A stretch of DNA of 64,000 nt, taken from contig QWDQ01000023.1 of assembly GCA_003868215.1 (NCBI GenBank), positions 1-64,000 of the forward strand, read 5' to 3'. This DNA comes from Pseudophaeomoniella oleicola (lineage: Eukaryota > Ascomycota > Eurotiomycetes > Phaeomoniellales > Phaeomoniellaceae). This document shows, one piece after another, positions 1 through 10,301 of this stretch. The position numbers and the translations under genes are program-made. The notes beneath the pieces are model-generated. The model was not told the origin of the DNA. It searched no databases and worked only from the letters and a program-made list of their open reading frames with translations. Numbering within the stretch: the stretch's first letter is position 1; the number at the start of each line of letters is the position of its first letter.

Positions 1-334
1 AACAACCCCTACGACATCGATCGCCAACGGAGTCGGCAGGATCTCAGCGACGAACAGGCCCCAACCGCGAGACTTGGTTCTACACTTTTATTGTATGGAT
101 GTATGTGCTTCTTAGGTCAAGATAAAAATGAAGAAATTCTAAAATGCACTGTGGGAATAGGATGGTGTCATCGTCATCGTAGTCGCTATCATACGTACCT
201 ACACCCCGGGGGGGGGGGGGGGGGGAAAGGGGGGTATCTATTTTTCATGATAATCCGTAACAGCCCTACCAGGTACCTAACTTACCTATCCTAGACTTCT
301 TCAGACCAACACAACACAACACAACTCCACTCAC
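1..334. other. left edge, no supportable gene
   Basis: All three plus-strand frames and one minus-strand frame are open over the first ~90 bases, so this may be the tail of a gene cut by the window edge, but no frame shows a recognisable motif and no strand can be chosen. The rest is non-coding and carries an 18-base G run. It lies downstream of the GH5 gene (3' flank). Confidence 0.4.
208..225 (+). repeat. 18-nt poly-G tract
   Basis: An uninterrupted G run follows CCCC and is followed by AAA and a second short G run. It lies about 110 bp beyond the stop codon of the GH5 gene. Such tracts can form G-quadruplexes and are prone to length error in sequencing, so the exact length is uncertain. 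Confidence 0.9.
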
Positions 335-1615
335 TTACGAACAAACAGTCGAATCCGTGACACTATCCAAATCCGTCGGAATCACGCCCGCCTTGACCGC
401 GTCCCGATAACTCCATCGTAGATCGCTCAACTGCGCCTTCCACGCCCAAAACACCCACCCGTTGCTCTTCTCGTACGCAGCCTGCTGGGCTAACCACCAG
501 TTCTTGTAGAAATCGGGCGCGTTCGCGGGGAGCCACGAACTGGTTTTTTCGACCGACGAGGCGACGCTGAGGGAGAATTCGCCGACGATGATGGGGTTGG
601 CGGTGGAGGCGGGACCGCGGTTGTCGGCGCAGGAGGCGCTGATGTAGGCGGATTGAGTGGTCGGGATTGTGGTGACGTATTTGAGGTAGCGGTGGTCGTC
701 GAAGGCGAGGCCCGAGGAGGTCGAGTTGGAGGGGAGGTGGGAGGTCGGGTTGCCGGAGCCCCAGCTGGTGGACATCATCATGATGTTGAGTTGGTTGTTG
801 TTGCCGGAGGAGATGCCGAGGGCGGATTCGGCGGCGCGGATCTGTTGGACCGCTTTTGGATAGTAGCTCGAGAGCATGGTGGCGACGGTTTTGGAGTTGC
901 GGACGGGTTCGTTGACGATTTCCAGGGTGCCGACGGTGCGGAAGTTGGTATTGTTGTGGATGTTGTTGGTCAACCAGACGAGAAAATTCAGTGCACGATC
1001 GTATTGAGATTCTTGGTAGAATCCGGGACTGGACGCGATTTGGCCCGTGTCTGCGTTGCTGGCGACCTGGGCCCCAGGAGCGCCGTGAAGGTCAATGATG
1101 ACATACACACCATGAGAGGCAGCCAGGCCGCAGAGTTGCTCAAGATAGGTAAACCCACCCTGGGGGAAATGCTCGCTATCACTGTAGACGAGGTCTTCCT
1201 TCATCCAATAGCCCACAGGTATGCGGATGGTGTTGAGACCATAGCTCACCATCTCGGCGATATCAGCGTCGGTGATCCAGCTGGACCAATGATCTTGGAA
1301 TGCTTTGTTCGCTGCAGTCTGGCCGAGGCCCGAGACGCAGTCGAATTCTGAGCTATAACCGCCGCAGCCCATTCTTTTCCATTCCTTTTGCGCCATCCAA
1401 GGTTCAAACACGAACATGGATCCCAGGTTGACTCCGCGAATCTTTCCTGAGCTTGTAGAGGGTAGCCATCTCTTATCCGAGGACGTTGAGGCGATGGTGG
1501 TGTTGAAAAGGTCCCGCCCGTTGGAGGAGAGGATCTGCTTGTGTACATCGGGCATCCATGCAGCGCTGAAGGAGGCGTAGGCCACAAGGCCGAGGAGGGT
1601 ATATGAAAGTATCAT
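335..1615 (-). CDS. secreted GH5 exo-beta-1,3-glucanase (glucan 1,3-beta-glucosidase)
   Basis: Intronless gene of 426 residues. Hydrolyses beta-1,3-glucan chains, acting outside the cell on wall or environmental glucan. The reading frame is open further upstream only through a TTG codon; the ATG at 1615 puts a clean signal peptide (residues 1-18, MILSYTLLGLVAYASFSA) at the N-terminus, so it was chosen. Family signatures: RGVNLGSMFVFEPWM near residues 60-74, NTIRIPVGYW near 128-137, the acid/base Glu in LEIVNEP (about E236) and the nucleophile Glu in IVGEFSLS (about E346). Length and motif order fit the fungal Exg1-like GH5 group. No GPI-type hydrophobic tail is seen, so a soluble secreted enzyme is likely. 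Two inverted-repeat elements lie 88-254 bp upstream of the start. Confidence 0.93.
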   Translation of the reverse strand: MILSYTLLGLVAYASFSAAWMPDVHKQILSSNGRDLFNTTIASTSSDKRWLPSTSSGKIRGVNLGSMFVFEPWMAQKEWKRMGCGGYSSEFDCVSGLGQTAANKAFQDHWSSWITDADIAEMVSYGLNTIRIPVGYWMKEDLVYSDSEHFPQGGFTYLEQLCGLAASHGVYVIIDLHGAPGAQVASNADTGQIASSPGFYQESQYDRALNFLVWLTNNIHNNTNFRTVGTLEIVNEPVRNSKTVATMLSSYYPKAVQQIRAAESALGISSGNNNQLNIMMMSTSWGSGNPTSHLPSNSTSSGLAFDDHRYLKYVTTIPTTQSAYISASCADNRGPASTANPIIVGEFSLSVASSVEKTSSWLPANAPDFYKNWWLAQQAAYEKSNGWVFWAWKAQLSDLRWSYRDAVKAGVIPTDLDSVTDSTVCS

Positions 1616-1702
1616 ATCTGACACTTGAGCCAGAGATCTGCGGGTGAGAGAAAGGAATAGATTCCGGAAAACAGTCCCAGCAAACAAGAATAGAAAAAAG
1701 AG

Positions 1703-1729
1703 TGATGTAAGGTAGCCGCTACCTCATCA
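1703..1729. promoter_or_regulatory. bulged 12-bp inverted repeat upstream of GH5
   Basis: TGATG-ta-AGGTAGC-c-GCTACCT-CATCA: two 12-base arms pair around a single-base centre, with a 2-base bulge in the left arm. It sits 88-114 bp upstream of the GH5 ATG, where a dimeric regulator site or a 5'UTR hairpin could act. The pairing is seen directly; any function is inferred. Confidence 0.5.
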
Positions 1730-1853
1730 AGTGTAAGAAAGAGAGCACGATGACTCTGCCTTCGGGAATCGAAGCGAAGATCGTTTAATGAGGGAGTGCG
1801 AACACTAGGGTAATATAGAATGAAACGGAGAGCCGGTATGTACCAGATACTTT

Positions 1854-1869
1854 ATATCATTAATGATAT
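1854..1869. promoter_or_regulatory. 16-bp perfect palindrome ATATCATTAATGATAT
   Basis: Perfect palindrome 239-254 bp upstream of the GH5 ATG. Its AT richness makes a chance origin possible, but its position makes it a candidate dimeric regulator site. Confidence 0.4.
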
Positions 1870-3536
1870 CGATTCCGAGTCCTACCCAGCTGAGATATTC
1901 GGGCAGCGAAAGAATGCCATGCCTTGAGAGTGGACATATTTAGAACAGATCGTGATACCCGACGCAGCCGTCCTCGTCCAACGGCTCAAGCAGGGAGCTC
2001 CCTGGACCTTCATCAAAGAACTCCACTCCCACCACTGTGGTACAATACATGGAATACTTACATCGACAGAGGCTGAAAAGCTGACGGGAGTGGTTAGAGG
2101 GCGGATCACCAAGCATGGGCGGCGGCGGCATCTAGATCCTTTCAATTTCATCAATTTATTTGAATGAAGCAGATTGATATTCGAGACGGATCATGGAAGA
2201 CAAGACCCAGACCCCAACCCCGTTGTGACATAGAGCCGGATAGGTGGTAGGCATACTTCTCGATGTGGAAGATAGTCATGTGGACTATACCTAATGCCGG
2301 AAGTTGTGAAGGATCCTGTTTGCACGACGATCAACCGTGGTCCCTCCTTGATTTGTTTTGTGCAAGGCAAGATGGATCTCAGACCCTCAGCATTGCGCTG
2401 CCCCAGAGGATGAGATCTCATGTCTCGAAGGGGTGATCCCGGACAAAAGATCCTTCGGTTCTAAGTGAACAGGATCTTCGACGGTTGCACAAGTCGGGGG
2501 CAGACACAGAAGGAAATTGGATGGAGCGAGGCAGGATGTGTGACTTCTGCCTTGCTCCCTTGTTCTGTGTCACCATTGGCAGCGGCCGTAAACAATTGCA
2601 CAGATGCAAGCTGGTATGAAACATGTTCTTTGTTGCAACATTCCAAGGTCCTTAATGACATGCATGTCTAATACCAATGTCGTGGTTCCAGAAGTGTGAA
2701 GTCTGCTGAACGCGGCGTTATGAGCGGGTGGATGTTGCTTTAGCGGGTGGCTTTCCTTGGCCGTATTCCTTTCCCTTTCTGGCCTTAAGTTGGATTTCTT
2801 CAACATTACAACGAGCCTCACATTTCTGAGAGTACCCAGTACTAATTGATTAATTATAATTCGACAATGAACATAGATTAAGGACTTCCTCATCACCATG
2901 AAACATGCCATCAAAGGCCAACATCAGCCACATTGCGATGCAGGCTTCTTGCCCTCTTAATGTATCGTGATCATGATGCCAATCTTCCAACCTGAAAACC
3001 TCGATGATCATCTGGGATCTGCCGAACTGCATTGCAGGACAGTGGACACAGCTGCACTAAGATGCAAGGGATTGACCAAACTCGCCTCGCTCGCCCGTCT
3101 CGATATCCGGCTGAAGCGTGGTTGAACCCCCACAACCAGTTCGTCAAGTGGTCGATAATGATAGATCGGCGCCTGCTATCTAGTCTCCTACCCAGAAACT
3201 GCAAACGGTTGGCCTACGATCGTTCCTTGAACTATTGCACCAAGTACCAATGGCCATAGACAACCGTGGACTTGCAGGCCTTCCCTTACCTGTTCCCAAG
3301 CAACTGTTGACAACTGCCGAAGCTATTTTTTATACGCCCGCCGTAGTGTCAAGATGCATAGCATCATTTCGTCACATGACAGGTGAATAAAGCTGTTCGT
3401 TGCATTAACATCCTTGTCATCCTTGTTCAAAGTGATGATATCTAATATCGAGTTGCAAGACTCGTTGATAGGTGGCACAGCAACATTTGATACGCCTGCT
3501 ATTATTACTGAAATTTTGCAAATCACAACTGCATGT

Positions 3537-5568
3537 TCACTTCGCGTCGTGGATCATCAGGTCCTCCAGCAGTCGAAGGCGGTCATGCGCATCACCAATC
3601 TCAAACTGCCAAAACCGTAAAAGATCGATTACCTTGTTGACTGCCCAAGTCAGCGTACTGGGAAGCCGCAGATATTTTCCAAGGTCGGAGGCTTGTGCCT
3701 GACGTTGTCTGAATGCCAACAAAACAAAAGCACTTCGAGTGCTCGATCTCAACGTCAACCACGTCCCATGGTGACGAGAACGGAATCCGGCCTCGGTCTG
3801 TTCGATACGATCAATACAGACATCGAGCCCTTTTTGGGCAAACGAGAAGACGGTCGGTGATGGTTGCTGGCCTGCTGCATTGAAGTCGTGGTTCGAGATC
3901 TCCTTGAGAAAGGGCCAATACATGACCTCGAAGCAATCCAGCAGATGTCCTCGCAGTATAAGCCGGAATGAGTCTTGCTCCGCTATGCGACCCGCTTCGT
4001 CGACAGGTGGCGATCTATCCAAGGCCATTATTGGTGGAAGTGAAGACATCCTGGCAAACGTCAGCTAAGCATGAAAGTGCAGAGGGGTAACAATGCAGCT
4101 TACCATTCCCGGGCCTGCTGTTCAAAGTTGAGAACCATGTCTATCATGTCGTGAACGGTCAATCCTGTGATCTGGCATTTATACGCATGGTAAAGTATCC
4201 GTCCTCGCAGACGTTGAAGAGCGATCTCGGCAAGGTAGAAATACCACGCTGCCTCTCCTGTAGGTAAGAGGTCCTTGGGTGGTGACGGGAAAAATGGTGG
4301 ATATTTGAAGTCACGGAGGGCCAACTCCGACACATGCAGCTCCAGTCGCAGCTCCCTTTGGATTCCTGTAAGCAGATGCCGCCTATCCTTTGGTCCATAC
4401 TTACAGCTCGGATTTGAAGCATGTCCAGTAAATGCTGTCCTGTACACTTCTTTCGAGTTTAGCACCCGGAGGGTTAGTTGGACCTTCATCCCCGAAAGGA
4501 TGAAAAGTTTGACAGCAGGCGACCGCTTGCACAAACATCCGCCATGCTTCTAGGGGCCGCAGTGTGGTCATCAAATAGACCCCCGCTAGGAACAGGCATT
4601 GCGCTTCGAGGACGCCGGCTTTGGCCATCACTACCCCGAAACGTTTCTGCGCGGACACGAAGCAAGATTCTGCGTTTTCAAATGCTGCTGACCTTTTCCA
4701 GTCCACTGACCTCGCCGCCTTTTCCCAATAAGTTTCTGATTCTGCTATGTTCCCAATCGCAAAAATGAGAAGCTATGGCATGATTAGCGTCATTAGTGAT
4801 GCCCAGCCAGAAGGTAAGACCTACCAGGAGGCAGGATTGGGCATCCCATGCGTAGCCTCGGCGTTGTGCATCCAGTCTGTACTGACTAATTTTGCGTTCG
4901 TCAAGAACAGGATTGAAGATGTGAAATGTCTGGAAGTAGTTTCGAACGAGTTGTTCCTCTCCAATGATCTCGCGGTCCGGGTTGATCTTCTTGTAGTCGG
5001 TAGTCGAACCCCCTTCTGGAGGATTCAAGAGTAGTTGTTTCAAATTCAGATGACCGTCGAAGCGGCCAGACCACACGGGCCAAGACAGGACGCTTTCAAT
5101 TGTGATGCTGTGACCAAAGGAATCGCTCTCCTCCAGGATCACAGGGGAGCTGAAATTCACCGGCGAAAGCACATTTTGGGATTGTCGGTCGATGTGATGC
5201 CGTGTCGTACTTGATGTTGCCGGACTTGCATCTATATTTACCCTTCCTGGAGATAGCAACAGAGCCTCAAGGCTATCCAATCGTTCCAGTATCGTCAGAG
5301 TGCCTTGATCAAGGCTAGCCATTGGGATCAGAGACAGGTCGGTGCAAGCAAGATGTGGTCATCACGCTTACGATGAATTATCCTTTTCCCGGTATATACA
5401 TTCAGCTCCCAGATTCTGACACGCCGTGCAGCTCGGACGGCCATTGTCACACTTTGTCCTTCGAGCGCGACATGTCTGACAGGCTTGCAATGCCCGCTTA
5501 CGTGGATAGGCGTTATCGGAGCGAGACTTTGGCCGCTTATGACTGCCGGGTTCTGGTGTTAATGACAT
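3537..5568 (-). CDS. Zn2Cys6 (Gal4-type) transcription factor with fungal-specific TF domain
   Basis: Nuclear DNA-binding regulator. The ATG at 5568 is chosen because the open frame further upstream begins only with GTG. The zinc cluster is at residues 30-57 (Cys30, 33, 40, 47, 50, 57) after a basic stretch, followed by a leucine-rich dimerisation segment (LTILERLDSLEALLL). The C-terminal half has middle-homology-region signatures such as AQCLFLAGVYLMTTLRPLEA and YWTCFKSELELRLEL. Exons (minus): 5568-5372, 5314 to about 4821-4825, about 4744-4405, 4355-4104, 4050-3537. The second intron's junction is unresolved: the GTAGGT donor at 4824 and the nearest TAG acceptor (4745) do not keep frame, while a GTCTTA donor at 4820 or a downstream AAG acceptor would. 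Product about 590-600 residues. Divergent from the neighbouring sugar permease, which it may control (inference). Confidence 0.9.
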
Positions 5569-6538
5569 ATGTAGTAGAGATGTTGTATCATTCACATTCT
5601 GTGGCACAGAGTTGACGAGCTGGTACCACTCTCTCTCATAACAACCGAGAAAAGAATACGAGCGGCCGTAACATGTGAGAAGTCCATCAGCGGGAGTTCG
5701 GATTCCCTTTCTTCACTGTCCGAGAAAGTGACAGGCATTCATGCATATACGTAAGTTAAGTTAGTAGAGAACGAGTGGTGTATTGCCTTGCTGACATGCC
5801 GATACGGTAGCAGACACTTGTGATCCTGGTACGCCGGGAAAATAATCAAAGAGGCGGGGAGCAGTAGACCAGTAGACTTATTACTACGACAGTCGACCGG
5901 GGTTGAAGCCCTGCAGCCCTGTAGTAGTAATTAGTTAATAGTCACCGTCTACAAATTACAATTATCCAATTGTCCCTGGTACCGAGGTGCCTTAGCTAAG
6001 ACACTGTCTACGACAACTTTTCTAATTCCAATAAACAGCAGCATGTTCTCTTCTTCGTATTCACTTCATCGATGCTGCTCAGCTGTTGATGTTCTCCTAT
6101 TCATATCCATCCATGAATACCACGCATCCTCGAGATACTCGAGGTACTCAAGATACTCGACAGACAATGGCTAGGTTTCTCTCTCCCGGGACGCCAATCC
6201 GCTTGGGTAACGAACCCCAGACTCCAAGGTCGATTCCTGTTAAGGTAAGCGATGTCTAAGTATAGCACTGCCGCCTCTGAGATGAGAAACGTTGCTTGCT
6301 ACTGTGTAGTCAGTCCACAACGACATTCTCGGATCAGTAGGCGTTCCAGCTGAATCTGCAGTTGCATACTGCTGCTCACCGCACCGAGTCATTGTTGTCA
6401 TCTCTGGTCGATATGACCAGTATATATATCATGCCCTTCTGGGACCGATTCTACGATCATGTCGAACGTTCCGCAGCAGTGTGAAAAGTAGCTGTGAAAA
6501 GTAGCAACGGAAAGATTTGACAGCCATATTGTCACGCC
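5569..6538. promoter_or_regulatory. shared divergent promoter, Zn2Cys6 gene / sugar permease
   Basis: 970-bp region between the two outward-facing starts. It contains a CGGCCG near 5663 (the CGG half-site type used by zinc-cluster factors) and a tandem/palindromic CTCGAG array at 6128-6162. No coding frame is supported. Confidence 0.55.
6128..6162. repeat. CTCGAG palindrome with three 9-bp tandem copies
   Basis: CCTCGAG-ATA-CTCGAGG is a perfect 7-bp inverted repeat with a 3-nt centre. It overlaps three imperfect 9-bp direct copies: TACTCGAGG, TACTCAAGA, TACTCGACA, starting at 6136, 6145 and 6154. It lies about 380-410 bp upstream of the permease ATG and about 560 bp upstream of the regulator ATG, as expected for a multi-site regulator array (inference). 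Confidence 0.6.
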
Positions 6539-8215
6539 ATGCTTGCAGCAAAGATGGCTTCTGTGGAATACGACCTCAATGTACGCGATGTCGTCAATAC
6601 GTCGACCAAGGAGAACCGTGGTGCGATGACCACAGCGGAAGGACCGGGTCAATCCGTCAGAGTTGCTTTGCGAAATAACAAGCGTATTGTCGCATGGTGC
6701 CTTTTCTTCGGCATGACGGCCATCGGCTGGGGCTTCGATGCCCAAGTGAACGGTGCCATGATATCCGTTCCTCAATTTCGTCAAGATTTTGGCTACTTTT
6801 ACAAAGGTCAACCGGTGTTGCAGGCGCGTTGGCAGAGTGCCTTCAACACCATATCAGCTGTCGGTCAATTTGTGGGTGGCTTCCTTTGCAGTTGGATAGC
6901 AGATCGCATTGGCCGGCGTGGTGCATTAGGGATAGGTTTGATCATCTGCACAGCTGGGGTATTCGGGGAGGTGTTCTCAACCGTCAATGGAGCTTTTCTC
7001 ATCGGAAAGATGATACTGGGAATTGGGTTAGGTTTCAATCTGACGCTCGCTCCCTTGTATTGCTCCGAGGTACGCTGAATATCCTCCTTCTTCAGCAAGA
7101 GCAGTCTTAACGAATTACTAGATTTCTCCTGTGATCCTCCGGGGACTCACTACTGCCGGTGTTAATTTCGGAATAGTTATTGGTCAACTAGTGTCTAACG
7201 GAGCGATCCGCGGCTTTGGGACACGGACAGATAGGTAATACTCCTTCGAGAAATTTGAGTTCCAAGCTGATATCATAGGTGGTCATACCGTGGGCCATTC
7301 GCACTACAGTGGTTATTTGTCCTGTTCATAGCCTTTGGTCTCCCTTGGGTCCCAGAATCCCCATGGTACTACGTTCGAAAATCCAACCTCGAGGGTGCGC
7401 GAAACTCTCTTCGCAAGCTCTATGGACCAGACGCCAATATTGAACCGCAACTTCGCGCCATCGTCAAAACCATCGACGACGAATTTCATTCTCAAAGTTC
7501 CGCTGAATGGTCAGAATGCTTCAGGGGCACCAACCTGATACGTACAACCATATCCATGGGTGTCTTTGTCTGCCAACATCTGTCTGGCATTGTATTCGTT
7601 CTCGGGTTCTCTACCTACTTTTTCGAGCTCGCAGGCCTTCCGGATGGCAAATCATTCGATCTCGGCGTGGGTGTCACCGCCTGCGGAGTAGTCGGTGTCA
7701 TGATTTCCTGGGCCACACTCAACACTTTTGGTCGTCGCCGTCTCTTCGTCACCGGCATGTGTGCTCTGACCGCAATCCTCCTACTCATCGGGATCATGTC
7801 CGTCATCACCACCTCAGCCGCGAAATGGGTCCAAGCCTCCCTCACCGTCGTTTATGCCCTCATCTATCAAATCACCATCGGCTGCATCGCTTTCGCCATC
7901 CTCGGCGAAACCCCCGCCGCGAACCTGCGCGCCAAAACCATCGCGCTCGCCACCGCCACCCAATCCGTCGGCAGCACCGTCATGAACATCGCCGTCCCCT
8001 ACCTGGTCGACCCGGACAAAGCGAACCTCAAGGGCAAAGTCGGCTTTGTGTTCAGCGGCGCCTCACTCCTCGGCACCGTTTGGTCGTACTTTTACATCCC
8101 CGAACTGAAAGGTCGCACGTTCCATGAGATCGATGAAATGTTCTCGCGAAAAGTCAGTCCGAGACATATGCGAGAGTATCGATCTGACAGAGCAGCGGTA
8201 GAGGGAGAGATATGA
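6539..8215 (+). CDS. MFS sugar permease, alpha-glucoside (maltose)-type
   Basis: Proton-coupled sugar uptake protein of the plasma membrane with about 12 membrane segments; 526 residues. Exons 6539-7069, 7122-7234 and 7279-8215 (introns 52 and 44 nt), all in frame. A second ATG at 6554 is possible. Family signs: GWGFDAQVNGAMISVPQF in TM1, DRIGRRGAL between TM2 and TM3, PWVPESPWYYVRK after TM6, and the TM8-9 loop NTFGRRRLF. The N-terminal stretch before TM1 and PESPWYY fit fungal maltose/alpha-glucoside permeases better than hexose carriers. Substrate is inferred from family only. Head-to-head with the Zn2Cys6 gene. Confidence 0.92.
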
Positions 8216-8817
8216 ATGAATAAATGAATGACTGAATGAATGAATATGGGAAAAGGGGAGGGGGGGGGATGAGATTTTTGAACAAAAAGACTCAACTACT
8301 GCAGATACACTAAACATATATAAAGAGCGTGGGGGCGCTGATGGTATTGAAACGGATGCAACGGGCAACAAGATCATGATCTTTCTATGATGGAACAAAA
8401 GTGGGAAAAGAAAGTGCTTTCTTTCAAAAAAAGAACCGGGAAAAGGGGGAAAGAAAAAAGGGAAAAGCGATTTAGAGAAAAGACCTGGAAATTGGGGGGG
8501 GGAGGGGCGGGGGAAATGGTTAATACAATTTCTTTGGTTTTCACTTGTCTATACTATAGCCATAGCGTTAGAGTCGCGAATATATATATATCACTCATTT
8601 ATATAGGTAGAGAGAGAGACCTGGTACATATATCTTCGATCGAGTCGTTCACAGACGTCAGAAGTGGGCCAAGCTGATTGCTCCTCGATGAGCGCCATCG
8701 GCGTACACGTTGTTACAGCACCATGTATGCCTACGCAGGGTAAAAACTCTCGACCTTTCTGGTTGATATAGGCCCCCCAGGTGCCCTCTCTTGCTGCATC
8801 ATGTCTCCGTTTCTGCT
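8216..8817. other. convergent intergenic, simple repeats
   Basis: Lies between the ends of the permease and the deaminase. It holds GAAT-type tetranucleotide repeats (8213-8247), G runs near 8255-8268 and a GGGGGGGGG-A-GGGG-C-GGGGG block near 8494-8513 that could form a G-quadruplex. No gene seen. Confidence 0.7.
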
Positions 8818-9345
8818 TCATGTATGTTTCTCCCACCACAACTTCGCGCTCGCCGCAATCTTCTCTTCCCACTCCTCCACAGGCCCCACGACCGTGACGT
8901 CCTTCTGCCCCGCCTCGAAGACCTTCCTGCACGGCAGATCCAACGTCATGTTCTCCGTGTTTCCCTCGCCCGTCAATTCGCGCAGTTTATCCTCGCCGCC
9001 GCCGTAGATGAGGCCGCCGATGTTCGCCCAGTATATGTTCCCGGCGCACATCACGCACGGCTCCCAGGTGGAGACGAGGGTGCATTGCCAGAGGTAGGAT
9101 TGAGAGAAGTGGTCGGCGGCGAGGCGGGCGAGTTGGGTTTCTGAGTGGCGGATGTGGGAGAGAGAGTGGTGGGAGAGGAGGATGGTTTCGTTGTCGGGGC
9201 CGAGGAGGACGGAGCCGAAGGGACGTTTGTTGTGCTCGTTGCTGCCGGATTCTTGGACGGCGAGGGCTTTGGAGAGAGCGTTGGAGATTTGAGATGAGGT
9301 GAGGGGCTTGCGAGGTGGGAAGAGAGGATTGTTGGTAGACGGCAT
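8818..9345 (-). CDS. zinc-dependent deaminase, cytidine/guanine deaminase superfamily
   Basis: Single-exon 175-residue protein. The zinc and proton-shuttle motif is H67-S-E69 (RHSETQLARLA) with P96-C97-x2-C100 (TWEPCVMCAGNIYW). The motif GNIYWANIGGLIYG after the cysteines resembles bacterial guanine deaminase GuaD and fungal relatives, so purine or pyrimidine base deamination in the cytosol is likely. The central residue of HxE is Ser instead of the common Ala; this position varies. tRNA adenosine deaminase (Tad2-like) is a less likely alternative because flanking Tad2 features are absent. Start ATG at 9345 is the first in frame with the domain. Confidence 0.85.
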   Translation of the reverse strand: MPSTNNPLFPPRKPLTSSQISNALSKALAVQESGSNEHNKRPFGSVLLGPDNETILLSHHSLSHIRHSETQLARLAADHFSQSYLWQCTLVSTWEPCVMCAGNIYWANIGGLIYGGGEDKLRELTGEGNTENMTLDLPCRKVFEAGQKDVTVVGPVEEWEEKIAASAKLWWEKHT

Positions 9346-10301
9346 ACTGATGGCGTGTAGTCCGAGAGACTGCAGTTGATCTGCTTGGACTTGTGAAATG
9401 CTCGAGTGGTTTCGTTCGAACCTGTCGCAGTTGGACGTACAGCAATTGGGTTCACTATCGCACTGAACCAGACTTCACAGCGCCAATACGAGAGAGAGAC
9501 CGAGGGCACTATCGGAGCACTGGACTTGGGAGTAGCTAAATAGTCAATCGAGCTGACCTATATATTTCCCCGGGCCTCTTCATCGGAGATATACTTTAGA
9601 AGAATGAGGGGATACTTAGTACTCTGTACATTCATTGCCTGCCGCTACTAGCAAGTTGCCCAAAGTCGGCGGAGATGGCCGATGTAGTCGCACAGCTTTC
9701 GTTGGTGCGGTCTGGTGCGATCTCTCTTGCGGATACACCGTGCTTAGGGAGTGAGAGTGTCATATTATAAGGCATTAGTAGCGTTTCTGGATACTGAGAA
9801 GACTAGGCATCGATATCCTTGACAAGGTAAGTTATGAAAAAAGGACGGCAGTGCTGTTGAAGAATGATGTCGGAGACAAAAGGCGGAGATCCCTTTTGAG
9901 CTTCCCCAGGCAATATAAAAATATCCAGTTACACAACAATCACAACGACTTCAAAATTACCGTAGATCGACTTTTCAACGGCCAACTTTGCAATTACTGT
10001 GGCTGAAGGATTTTGAAGAAACGCATCAATACCTCGTGGAGTCTACGAATAGGCAGTCGCTAAATGTACACGACTTATCCGTTTGGTACACGTTTGTCAT
10101 CGTCTCCCGAAGGGTTCCTAGGCAGAGGCACGGCGATTATTGAAGGTTTTGGTAGTACTTCCATTCATTATCCTTTCTAGGATCTGTTACAATATCAGAG
10201 AAGTATACAAGTCTAAGTGGGCTGTTGCTGGCAACCAGCTTCGTTGCGGTGGTCAGTACGGGCGGGAGAACCAGTTGAGGACGCTGTTCAGGACCGCCGT
10301 C
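9346..10301. other. divergent intergenic region
   Basis: Lies between the divergent deaminase and Tpt1 starts. The Tpt1 frame stays open upstream to 10140 but without an ATG, so that stretch is treated as 5'UTR. No other feature seen. Confidence 0.6.

Larger units (their letters stand above)
1616..3536. other. 1.9-kb intergenic stretch
   Basis: Upstream of the GH5 gene and downstream of the Zn2Cys6 gene. Only short open frames occur, none with a recognisable motif. Besides the two elements above it holds an 11-bp hairpin (arms 2524-2534 and 2547-2557, one G-T mismatch, 12-nt loop). No tRNA-like cloverleaf was found. Confidence 0.6.

Noticed and set aside
1-90. Open frames at the left edge on both strands
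   Set aside because: Too short, no motif, strand cannot be decided.
653-1351. 232-codon plus-strand frame
   Set aside because: Antisense of the GH5 gene; Gly/Val/Asp-rich shadow with no motif.
1850-1913. tRNA-like stretch on the minus strand (CTCAGCTGGGTAGGA)
   Set aside because: Resembles a D-arm but no anticodon stem, T-arm or acceptor pairing follows.
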